Shown here piece after piece: positions 16,158 to 25,778 of a stretch of DNA of 26,507 bases. Position 1 is the stretch's first letter. Every line of letters begins with the position of its first letter. The notes beneath the pieces are model-generated. The model saw nothing but the letters and a program-made list of their open reading frames with translations. It was not told the origin of the DNA and searched no databases. Source of the stretch: Coemansia sp. RSA 922 (Eukaryota > Kickxellomycota > Kickxellomycetes > Kickxellales > Kickxellaceae). The position numbers and the translations under genes are program-made. The DNA lies in NCBI GenBank assembly GCA_027577415.1, contig JANBQS010000204.1, forward strand, positions 1 through 26,507. Direction: 5' to 3'.

Positions 16158-19004
16158 TCATCGGCGATGATTACTTGGCGGCTCGCTGCTGTTCATTTCA
16201 TTTGGGTCCGAGTGACGCCAAAAGTCAAACTCTTTGTTCTCCAGCTCGTGGAAGGAGCGGAACAAAAAGTTTGTCATGCGAGCGTACAGCGCAGACCGGA
16301 CATTATGTGTGTAGATGCCATGGTCCGAGTCAGTGTACGTGGCCATCTCAAAGCCTGGCACGTTGTTGGACTGGAGCAAGTCAACGAGAGCCAGGGTGTT
16401 TTGCAAGTGCACGTTGTCGTCGCCCGTCCCGTGCTGGATCAGGAACTTTGCGTTGCCAAACGCGGTTGCATTGGTCACTGTGCTGTTCTTGTACCCGTCA
16501 GCATTAATCTCGGGCGTCTTCATATACCGCTCGGTGTATATCGAGTCGTAGAACCGCCAGTTGGTAACAGGCGCTACCGCCATGCCTACGCGGAATACGT
16601 CCGAGTGCCGCTCAATAGCGCGCGATGTGGTGTAGCCGCCATAGGACCAACCCCAGATCGCAATGCGATGCGGGTTGACATACTCCAGACCTTGGAAGTA
16701 CTTGGCGCCTGCTGCCTGGTCGGCCGGCTCAAAAATACCAAGCTGCTTGCTAACCGAGCTACGGAACTTGCGCCCCTTGTACCCAGTACCGCGCCCATCA
16801 ACTGTAGCCACGATCCACGGCATGTCTGGGACGTCTTGCTGCGACACCAGCGCCGAGTGCCAGTCAAGCGAAAATGACTGAGATACCTGTTGCGAGTTTG
16901 GCCCGCCATATACGCGGAAGAGCACGCCATACTTTGACTTTGCGCTCTTGTTGACTCCGGGCGGGAATATGACCATGGCGTTCATCTTGTCGCCGGCTTC
17001 GTTCGGGATCTCAAGGTACTCGACCGTAGGCAGGTCGTACAAACTCAGCTCATTTTGCGCGTTAGAATTGTCGGCCAGCACGAGCTCAAAGTTGGCATCA
17101 GTGGTGCTGTAGACAACTTGCCATGGCAGCCTTGGACCCTTGTAGCTAAGCGTATAAAAGCCAGCACCAGTCGAGTAACTGGCGTCGTAGTTGCCGTCGC
17201 GAGCACCCTCGCTGTTAAGGCGCTCATGGCTGCTTTTTAGCGTTGGAGGCGACAAGGCGCGGGGCTGCGAGGCGGTTCCGTCGCTGTTGAGTGACACTTC
17301 GTACAAGTTGAACTTGATAGTCGATGCCTGCGAGCTGAGGAAGCTCACGCGCGCTGTCTTGCGGCTAAACGACACGCTTCCCCCAACGACGTCATAGTCT
17401 CCCGATGTCAGCCAAATGGTAGGCTGGGAAGCATCCGGCGGCGAGAACAGCGCCAAGTGAGTATGCTCGCCGTTCTCAACTAGAGAGATGTATCCATCCG
17501 ACGTCAGACTCTGAACTGAGCTCTTGGGGACAAAGATCGGCGTTGACGTGATTTCAATCCACGCACCATCGCCGCCCGATTCATTCGTATTGCGCTCGCG
17601 TACTAGCTTGGCGGATAGCTGCTTCGGATCGGTGTTGGCCAGGTACACTTTGAGCTGGTCTTGCACTCGGTTCATTACGTGCACTATCAAGCGGTCGTGC
17701 TCGTTAGTCAGCCACGCTACGTTGGTGATAATCGTGTCGTCGGCGCTAAAGAGCTTCTCAAAGACAATCGGGTGTGGGTGGAAGTCGGTGTCCACGCTGT
17801 CTCTGGCCTTGCTGATGGCCTTGTCTTGGCCAGGGTCCCTGCCAAAACCAAGCTGATAGACAAATAGGGTCACCAGCGGATTGCTGGCGCCGGGCTTTGG
17901 GTAGTGCAAGCGAATGTCGCTGGGGTAGACCACGCTGCTGTTATCAGGGTGGAACAGCTCGTACTGGAACACGGGTATCTTGCTATCGTCAAGGCGCAAG
18001 TACGCCAGGGCCTTGCCATCGGGCGACCACCAGCTGGATGCGCCCAAGCCCAGCACTTCCTCTTCATATACCCAGTCGGCAATGCCGTTAAACACGTCGT
18101 CGCTGCCGTCCTCGGTGACTTGAATTTCGTGCATCATATCTGTCACGAACAAGTTGTTGTCGCGCACAAACAGCATCCGGTGTCCAGTCGGCGCCCACTC
18201 GACGCGCTGAATCTTGTTGTTCCGAGTGTTCGTCAGCGGAATCATCGTCTTCTCCTTGATGTTGTACAAAAAGTACGTGCCCTTGACGGAGTGCCGCCAC
18301 ACTCGCTCAGAGTGCACGTTAAATAGCAAGTACTCCCAGTCCGCCGAGACCGACCAGCTCTGAGGCACAAACGACTCCATCAGCCCCAAAGCGGCCTTTT
18401 TGACGTCGCTGTACTCTGCCAGCTTGTGCTCCCAGGTGGAGTTGTCGGCCTTGTGGACGACAAAGAAGCCCTCGTGTATGTCGCGATGGAGACCGTCGAT
18501 GCTCGAGTCGGACGGGTGAGCAACCCAGTTCAGCGACTTTGTCTCTACTAGGCTGGTGACTCGGTTGACGCTGTCGTAAGTAAGCAGTCTCTTGCGCGAG
18601 CGATTGATGGGCGTCAGGCTGTTGATGTCGCTCTTGTCGCCGTGTGCTCCAGGCACACCCACCGATGATGATCCATCGCCGCTGCGACTGGCCAACGTGC
18701 GCCAAACTACGACGAGAATGGCATACATGCCTAGGCACCCGATCGCCACCATACAGATGTGCGCCAGGCTGAAGCGCTTGCGTCGCCATGACTGTGCCTT
18801 GGCGCCGCGCGTGTCGTATGTGGAGAACTCTTCGTGAAATCGTGCGTCGTCCTCCTCGCCAAAGACAGTTGGCTCGCTAATCTCTAGCTCGGCGTACTCC
18901 ACACCACGCCTCGCCGGTTGCTCCGGTGGTGACAGGGCGTCATCGTCAACTACGCTGGAGTCCTGCTCGTCCAGCCGAGAGTACTCAACACGACCGATAG
19001 GCAT
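16158..19004 (-). CDS. Dipeptidyl aminopeptidase, DPP IV family S9B, type II membrane protein (Dap2/Ste13-like)
   Basis: 948 residues, no intron. A 79-residue acidic cytosolic tail is followed by one membrane segment (about 80-102, ICMVAIGCLGMYAILVVVW), giving a type II topology. The lumenal part has the DPP IV beta-propeller with the substrate-anchoring WVYEEEVLG motif (about residues 309-317) and a C-terminal alpha/beta-hydrolase domain. The catalytic triad is visible: Ser787 in GWSYGGY, Asp862 in HGTGDDNVH and His895 in DSDHGIY. Many N-x-S/T sites fit a secretory-route enzyme. It should remove X-Ala/X-Pro dipeptides from peptide N-termini. In yeast, Ste13 does this in the late Golgi for alpha-factor and Dap2 in the vacuole; the tail does not show clearly which applies here. 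Confidence 0.95.
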   Translation of the reverse strand: MPIGRVEYSRLDEQDSSVVDDDALSPPEQPARRGVEYAELEISEPTVFGEEDDARFHEEFSTYDTRGAKAQSWRRKRFSLAHICMVAIGCLGMYAILVVVWRTLASRSGDGSSSVGVPGAHGDKSDINSLTPINRSRKRLLTYDSVNRVTSLVETKSLNWVAHPSDSSIDGLHRDIHEGFFVVHKADNSTWEHKLAEYSDVKKAALGLMESFVPQSWSVSADWEYLLFNVHSERVWRHSVKGTYFLYNIKEKTMIPLTNTRNNKIQRVEWAPTGHRMLFVRDNNLFVTDMMHEIQVTEDGSDDVFNGIADWVYEEEVLGLGASSWWSPDGKALAYLRLDDSKIPVFQYELFHPDNSSVVYPSDIRLHYPKPGASNPLVTLFVYQLGFGRDPGQDKAISKARDSVDTDFHPHPIVFEKLFSADDTIITNVAWLTNEHDRLIVHVMNRVQDQLKVYLANTDPKQLSAKLVRERNTNESGGDGAWIEITSTPIFVPKSSVQSLTSDGYISLVENGEHTHLALFSPPDASQPTIWLTSGDYDVVGGSVSFSRKTARVSFLSSQASTIKFNLYEVSLNSDGTASQPRALSPPTLKSSHERLNSEGARDGNYDASYSTGAGFYTLSYKGPRLPWQVVYSTTDANFELVLADNSNAQNELSLYDLPTVEYLEIPNEAGDKMNAMVIFPPGVNKSAKSKYGVLFRVYGGPNSQQVSQSFSLDWHSALVSQQDVPDMPWIVATVDGRGTGYKGRKFRSSVSKQLGIFEPADQAAGAKYFQGLEYVNPHRIAIWGWSYGGYTTSRAIERHSDVFRVGMAVAPVTNWRFYDSIYTERYMKTPEINADGYKNSTVTNATAFGNAKFLIQHGTGDDNVHLQNTLALVDLLQSNNVPGFEMATYTDSDHGIYTHNVRSALYARMTNFLFRSFHELENKEFDFWRHSDPNEMNSSEPPSNHRR

Positions 19005-19318
19005 TTGTCACCTAATAACCCCAACGAGTATGAGTAAATGAGTCCAGAGCGGAATATAGCGTTTCAGCCAGTATAAACGTAGTTGCTTCAAAAAATAGCA
19101 AAGAAATGAGAAATATAAAGAAGGGTGTGAGAATTCAACGAATTTGAAAAAAGAAGAAAAAAGAGAGAAAGGGACTGTGGAGAATGGACACCAATAGGCG
19201 GACAGTCAAGCGGCTATTGTATTCACCATCCCCGTTGTGTTACGATAGTCGTGCTCACGCTGACAACACAACGCAGCCTGGCCTACTGAACCGCCATGCA
19301 AGCTCTCAGCCATGCCTC
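19005..19318. promoter_or_regulatory. Spacer: bS21m 3' region and aminopeptidase promoter
   Basis: A 314-bp gap between two minus-strand genes. On the minus strand it is pyrimidine-rich (purine-rich GAAAAAAGAAG-type run on plus, about 19141-19175), a typical promoter tract upstream of the aminopeptidase. No further gene, TATA box or repeat is evident. Confidence 0.4.
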
Positions 19319-19771
19319 CTACATGCCCCAGTTTCGCATGTTCATAACGAGGTGGACCTTGCGCCGCACTTCTTCCTTGAACAACCGAGCATGCGACTCG
19401 CGCCTCAGGCGCTGCCGCTTGTACTTTGGCTTTTCGTATCTTTTGCGCAAGAAGAGCTCACGCCGGACGTTGTTTTCCGTGAGGATGCGGTTGAGCCGAC
19501 CGTACGCCGAGGCTGGGTTTCCGTTGGTGACTGGCACTGCCCGCCCAACAACACTGGACCCCATGTTGTGGATCATGCTAGTAAGGCTGTTGGCAAACTG
19601 CATCCGGTTCTCAGACGCTACGTCTCCAGACTGTGCGCCGCTGGCTTCGCTATCATCGCCAGTGCTTGGCGGATTGCGCCCAGTGCTCATGAGCCGCTGC
19701 CCAGCACATGCATTTGCCGTCGTTACCAGCGTCCGCCCCGAAAGTTGCCGCAAGATATTCAGTCCAAACAT
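19319..19771 (-). CDS. MRP21: Mitochondrial small ribosomal subunit protein bS21m
   Basis: 150 residues from the ATG at 19771. The N-terminal about 30 residues (MFGLNILRQLSGRTLVTTAN) look like a mitochondrial presequence, followed by a disordered Ser/Asp-rich linker. The C-terminal 65 residues are the S21 domain: AYGRLNRILTENNVRREL, then the basic KRYEKPKYKRQRLRRES block and an Arg/Lys-rich helix. The order N-terminal extension plus S21 domain matches fungal Mrp21 rather than the short bacterial protein. It belongs to the mitoribosome small subunit. It lies 112 bp upstream-facing from the SPO11 stop codon on the same strand. Confidence 0.9.
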   Translation of the reverse strand: MFGLNILRQLSGRTLVTTANACAGQRLMSTGRNPPSTGDDSEASGAQSGDVASENRMQFANSLTSMIHNMGSSVVGRAVPVTNGNPASAYGRLNRILTENNVRRELFLRKRYEKPKYKRQRLRRESHARLFKEEVRRKVHLVMNMRNWGM

Positions 19772-19883
19772 TAAGCGATATGAGTATTTTGAGACAAGTC
19801 AAAAGACAAGAAACACTGGCTAATTCAACGAGAGAAAAAAACTGACCCGCGCACTGCTATCTAAAGAATACGATCTGATCGAC

Positions 19884-21960
19884 TTAATCGCGATCAGCCA
19901 AAATGCTGTTCACATATTCGAGCAATACACAGCGGTACTGCGTGATGGCCTCAAGCTCAGCCTTTTTCCCGCGATAGAGCATTTTGGCCATCCTCCGGCG
20001 CAAAACAGTACTCGAGATCCAGTGATTAAGCAGCCGGAGTGCCAGACTCCGGTCGCGGCGAGTGTACTCGATCAACTGGCCAGTATCGAGGCCCCACTTG
20101 CCGATTCGCGCCATCGAACAATGCAGACCAGGCCAGCGCGCATGCGGAAAATGCTAGTAGCACGAATTAGCACTTTGGAGCATGACTTTTTTTTGTAAAA
20201 CATTGTCGCTTGTATGCTCTGTTTTGAGATACTTACAAATTGGCATTTGCTCCACCCGCCCTCTGCGTAAACCTGGTAAATATGAGCGCCATCTGGGTCG
20301 CAGTCCACTAGCACTGACACGCGCAGGTTATTGGAAAACATGGCCAAAAGCTCGCGGGTATTGATATCCTATATGTGCATTACAATGTACATTAGTGTTT
20401 CTCTTCACAAGAAACACGGAGCGTACCTTCATAGCAGCATGATTACACACTACTTACAGGATACCCCTTTCCAGTTGCCAGAATCACTTGAGGAAATCTC
20501 CTTTGAAATCCGCTTTGGACCAAGGCGAAGAAAACGGACTACGACGACTTTGATTGTGCAGAAGATTTAGTTTACCAAACCCCCGACCAAAATAGCACTA
20601 TTAATAAGTTGTTTCAAGAATATATCTTCGTACCTCTTTTTCTACAATCAGCACCGTTGTAACCTTGCTGTAGAATACCACACGATCCTATTTAGCCAGC
20701 ACTTAAGAAGACAAGATTAGAATGTATCATTACAGAAATATTTCTGTAGAAAGGTACATTATACTTACAACAAAGCGTACATGTGGAAGCAGGTGACCCT
20801 ATAGCTTGAAATCAGGCAAAAAAAAACGTCAGTAATACAAACCTGTCAAGTAAGCAACACCTATTACTCTAACTACCTACAACCTACACTCTGTTGGGAG
20901 AAATCCATTACGTCACCGTTATGCAGCTCTAGCGATATTGGTCCGCACATCAGCCCCTTTGGACAAGAAATCTAGATAAAAATAACGAAATTAGCTCGTA
21001 ACTAACACGGCTTTCACTTGATAAGTTGCGAGCATAGCTCTTGCTTGTTAAACTCAAGTACTTACAATGTTTAGCCGGGCAGGAGGGACAGCGAGGAAGA
21101 ATGCCAGCTTATTGCAAAGCATTCTGACGTTTTCGACACTTTTTAGGAGAGTCTTGTCACGATAATAGACATCTCGCTGGTATGCGACCTGGCCGGCCAT
21201 GAGCAAACGATACGAGACGTTCAAAATGCAATAAATCTCCACTATACCAGAATGTGACATTATTCGTTATAGTGTGGTTAGAGAATATCATGGTTTTGCG
21301 GCTGCAACAGCAACAAATCAGGAAATTTACTATACCCTTTATAGGTGATACGCACATCCCTTGCGCCGCAGCCAAGGCTCTTGCCTAAAAGGTGTAGCAC
21401 TACACATGCGCGAGAAGATAACTATGCATTAGTAACATGTGCCAGCAATAGTCTCTGTAACACGCTAGCCCTACGTACCCAAGTACGCACTTGGCAAGCG
21501 AGGGTGCCGTAGTGCAGCCCAGTGCAAAATCACGAATGGTACCGCGCATTTTCAGCAACAGCGAGTAGTTGCTAAAAAGATCTCTTCGATGGCATACCGA
21601 GTAGGATTAGTTAGAATTTTTTACAGCTGCGTGTGGAATATCTTGCGTGAATAATACTTGCTTGAATGTGTGGTCTTGGATCCGAGTTACACCTGTTTCG
21701 CGTTCCAAGTAATTGTCGGCAGAACTAGTGCCATGACCCGAAATGGTACTATCAGAGATAATGGTGGTATTCTCGGAAAGCGATGAAATGGAGCCAGATC
21801 CACTGATGTCACTGTTGCCGTTGCTACTGTTCCAGTCGCCGCTTGTTGGGCTTTCGTGCTGACAAGCACTGTCCAAGCTCGGCAATGAGCTGCTGGCTAG
21901 GGATTGAAAGCAACTAGTGCCCGAGTAAAGCGCTGTAGAGCTCGAGTAGTCAAATGCCAT
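19884..21960 (-). CDS. SPO11: SPO11, meiotic double-strand-break protein (topoisomerase VI A-type), about nine exons
   Basis: I rebuilt this gene from short exons. Well-supported exons on the minus strand: 21241(or 21236)-21066, 20971-20888, 20798-20769 (30 nt), 20687-20634, 20538-20458, 20368-20237 and 20153-19884 (stop). Introns of 81-95 nt separate them, all phase 0, mostly with GTAAGT donors. The joined reading gives, in order: AYQRDVYYRD with the catalytic tyrosine, ISCPKGLMCGP (SKGL block), VTTVLIVEKE (Toprim glutamate), VILATGKGYP, VSVLVDCDPDGAHIY (Toprim DxD), and RRDRSLALRLL to GKKAELEAI at the C-terminus. The 5' end is less sure: exon 1 probably starts at the ATG at 21960, ends near 21658 and is Ser-rich; another exon lies around 21582-21479. 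Their junctions are unresolved. Estimated length is about 420-430 residues. Spo11 makes the programmed breaks that start meiotic recombination. Confidence 0.87.
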
Positions 21961-23421
<1,461 letters not shown>

Positions 23422-23809
23422 ACAATATATTTTTTTTGTTTGACAACCCTGTCTGTGACTCGTTTGCCATGCATTGCATATGCCTTGCCTGTGTATCTGC
23501 ATCGCTTAGAGATTTTGTGACCGTTGTGAATCACACCTGGGCACTATCGCTCAACAGGCAATCCGCTCGTACCGATTGGTCAAAATTGGGAAAACTTTTT
23601 TTGTGACGCCTTAAGCGGAGATGTGCAGGATGCTCTTACACTCCAGAGCCGCAATATTGGGGGTGCATTCGCCCACCACCGAGATATAAAGTCCCCGAGA
23701 CACGGCCAGGCAATGATACACCATCTCTCATCAGCCAGCACTTCTTTCATCCACACTTCGACTCTCGTATATCCGGAAGCACAGACCATCCCAAGGGAAC
23801 CAGACTATA
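23422..23809. promoter_or_regulatory. LYS12 3' region and distal promoter of homocitrate synthase
   Basis: After the LYS12 stop comes a T-run and AT-rich 3' region. Farther on there are several ATTGG (inverted CCAAT) boxes: 23574-23579, 23585-23590 and 23656-23662. GTGACGCC near 23602 resembles a CRE half-site. A TATA box follows at 23683. Together these look like an upstream promoter for the exon at 23810. Confidence 0.5.
23683..23691 (+). promoter_or_regulatory. Distal TATA box GATATAAAG
   Basis: GATATAAAG lies 127 nt before the ATG of the presequence exon at 23810. The same nine bases recur at 24214, a similar distance before the main homocitrate synthase ATG. Confidence 0.6.
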
Positions 23810-23887
23810 ATGCTCTCGTCGACACTATCTCGCTTTGGCAGCGCTGCCCGGAGGCAGGCTATACGCACCCCATCACTGATTGCACGG
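23810..23887 (+). other. LYS20: Alternative first coding exon of homocitrate synthase (mitochondrial presequence)
   Basis: From the ATG at 23810, 26 codons read MLSSTLSRFGSAARRQAIRT followed by PSLIAR: five arginines, six serines and no acidic residue, which suits an amphipathic mitochondrial targeting helix. It ends exactly at a GTAAGA donor in phase 0. The acceptor TTTGTGTAG at 24329-24337, preceded by CTAAC at about 24309, would join it to AAT CTT GCC ACA ATG, placing the usual start ATG in frame after four codons. The intron would be 450 nt, long for this window, and contains the second TATA box. If not spliced it stops after 31 codons. The splice and the targeting are inferred from sequence only. 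Confidence 0.6.
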
Positions 23888-23959
23888 GTAAGATCCGGAT
23901 ACTGAGCGTTATTTTAATCTAAGAGATGGGAAGGTGGGATCTTGTCTCATACTCTCCTC

Positions 23960-24006
23960 GTCTTCAATTGGGGCTTATCGCACAATTTCCTTGTCTTCAA
24001 TTGGGG
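23960..24006 (+). repeat. Two copies of GTCTTCAATTGGGG, 33 nt apart
   Basis: Exact 14-nt direct repeats at 23960-23973 and 23993-24006, each containing an inverted CCAAT core (ATTGG). They lie inside the putative long first intron, about 210-250 nt before the proximal TATA box, where they could act as regulatory sites for the internal promoter. Confidence 0.6.
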
Positions 24007-24213
24007 GAGGCGAGGGAAGGTGGTCTAATTGTCATCCTGGGCACAGGCCACGCATTCTCGACCCCCATTCATGCAAACGCGTCATATAAGGCACATCATG
24101 GCCGGCAAGAGGAAGAAGGGCCCCTTTGTGTGCGGGTCTAGCCGCCTATTTTGCCTGCTCTGTTGCCTGAGACTGTGCATGATGACCATTTACTCTCGCT
24201 GCCAGTGGGGTGG

Positions 24214-24222
24214 CGATATAAA
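24214..24222 (+). promoter_or_regulatory. Proximal TATA box GATATAAAG of homocitrate synthase
   Basis: Identical to the distal box at 23683, and 136 nt before the ATG at 24350. Transcription from here would give the form without the presequence. Confidence 0.65.
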
Positions 24223-24349
24223 GCCGCGCGGGCGGCCTCCACTCTCACCAGCCGAGGCCAACCAACTCTTCTCTACCTCTTTCTTGCGCAAACATCTTGA
24301 GCTAAACCTAACCAAACGATTAAAACTCTTTGTGTAGAATCTTGCCACA

Positions 24350-25708
24350 ATGTCGTCGTCGTCGACCAAAGATCCGTCCCGCAGCTCCATTGGCTCTGCA
24401 TCGAGCTATCTGAGCAATGTATCCAACTTTAAGATCATCGAGTCTACATTGCGTGGTAAGTAGTAGTGAGTCACTGAGATTGTCGGCGTGCTGTGCTGTA
24501 CTACTTGTTGCTAATCAATTTTTACAAGTGCCTAACGCTTCACACCACACGTAGAGGGCGAGCAGTTTGCCAACGCGTTCTTCACGACCGAGAAGAAGAT
24601 CGAGATTGCCAAGGCACTCGATGACTTTGGCGTCGAGTACCTGGAGCTGACGTCGCCTGCCGCATCGACGCAGTCATACAACGACTGCAAGGCCATTGTC
24701 GGACTGGGTCTCAAGGCCAAGATCCTGACTCATGTGCGCTGCCACATGGACGACGCCAAGCTGGCTGTCCAGACCGGCGTGGACGGACTGGACGTGGTCA
24801 TTGGCACGTCGTCGTACCTGCGCGAGTTTTCGCACGGCAAGGACATGCAGTACATCATCGACACTGCCACCGAGGTTATCAACTACGTCAAGGGCGAGGG
24901 TCTGGAGGTGCGCTTCTCGTCCGAGGACTCGTTCCGCTCGGACATTGTTGACCTGCTGAACCTGTACCGCGCCGTCGACAAGCTGGGAGTCAACCGCGTG
25001 GGTATTGCCGACACTGTCGGCTGCGCGTCGCCAGACCAGGTCGCTGAGCTGGTGCGCACATTGCGTGCCATTGTGTCGTGCGACATTGAGTGCCACTTCC
25101 ACAACGACACTGGCTGTGCCATCGCCAACGCCTATGCCGCCCTTCAGAACGGTGCCACGCACGTCGATACGTCCGTCCTGGGCATCGGCGAGCGCAACGG
25201 CATTCCTTCGCTGGGTGGCTTCATCGCCCGCATGTACGCTGCCGACAAGGAGTACGTCAAGAGCAAGTATAACCTCCACAAGCTGCGCGACATTGAGAAC
25301 ATTGTGGCCGATGCTGTTGGCGTCTCGGTGCCGTTCAACAACTACATCACTGGGTACTGCGCCTTCACGCACAAGGCTGGCATCCACGCCAAGGCCATCC
25401 TCAACAACCCCTCGACTTACGAGATCTTGCGCCCCGAGGACTTTGGCATGACCCGCTACGTTGCTATCGGCCACCGTCTGACTGGCTGGAACGCCGTCAA
25501 GAACCGTGTCGAGCAGCTTGGCCTTCCTCTGACTGACGCCGACTGCAAGCAGATCACAAACAAGATCAAGAACCTCGCCGACATCAGGCCTCTCAGCCTC
25601 GACGACGTCGACAAGCTCCTCAGGAAGTACGGCCAGGCCAAGGAGGACAACAGCCACCACGCCATTCTGGAGAACATTGACACTCCGGACCAGATCACCG
25701 AGTGGTAG
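24350..25708 (+). CDS. LYS20: Homocitrate synthase (lysine biosynthesis), two exons plus a possible alternative first exon
   Basis: Exons 24350-24455 and 24555-25708 around a 99-nt intron (GTAAGT...CTAAC...CGTAG, phase 1) give 419 residues. The splice rebuilds the conserved [14 protein letters not shown] motif at the start of the TIM barrel. Further marks are [18 protein letters not shown], the zinc-binding HFH at about 216-218 ([15 protein letters not shown]), [13 protein letters not shown] and the C-terminal [10 protein letters not shown] region. The enzyme condenses acetyl-CoA and 2-oxoglutarate and is normally inhibited by lysine. The N-terminal about 25 residues are Ser-rich, without clear targeting character; yeast Lys20/Lys21 are mainly nuclear. 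A poly(A) hexamer follows at 25726. The long minus-strand open frame over this gene (about 24674-25945) is a shadow of its codon pattern. Confidence 0.97.
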
Positions 25709-25725
25709 ACTCCATTGATTTCGAG

Positions 25726-25731
25726 AATAAA
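25726..25731 (+). terminator. Poly(A) signal AATAAA after homocitrate synthase
   Basis: AATAAA followed by TATTATT lies 18 nt after the stop codon, in the 70-bp convergent gap to the SAM synthetase gene. Confidence 0.55.
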
Positions 25732-25778
25732 TATTATTGTTGAGGATGATTACGCGAACTACTATTAACTGACACTTC

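Noticed and set aside
16149..16877. 242-codon plus-strand open frame over the aminopeptidase gene
   Set aside because: Antisense to the conserved catalytic domain; no domain in its product.
19884..20347. Two separate small genes (frames at 19884-20114 and 20072-20347)
   Set aside because: They are exons of one SPO11 gene; the part of the second frame after 20237 is intron, as shown by the GTAAGT donor and loss of similarity.
23810..23905. Presequence-like stretch as a separate 31-residue gene
   Set aside because: It has a strong donor right after the targeting region and a matching in-frame acceptor downstream, so an alternative exon explains it better.
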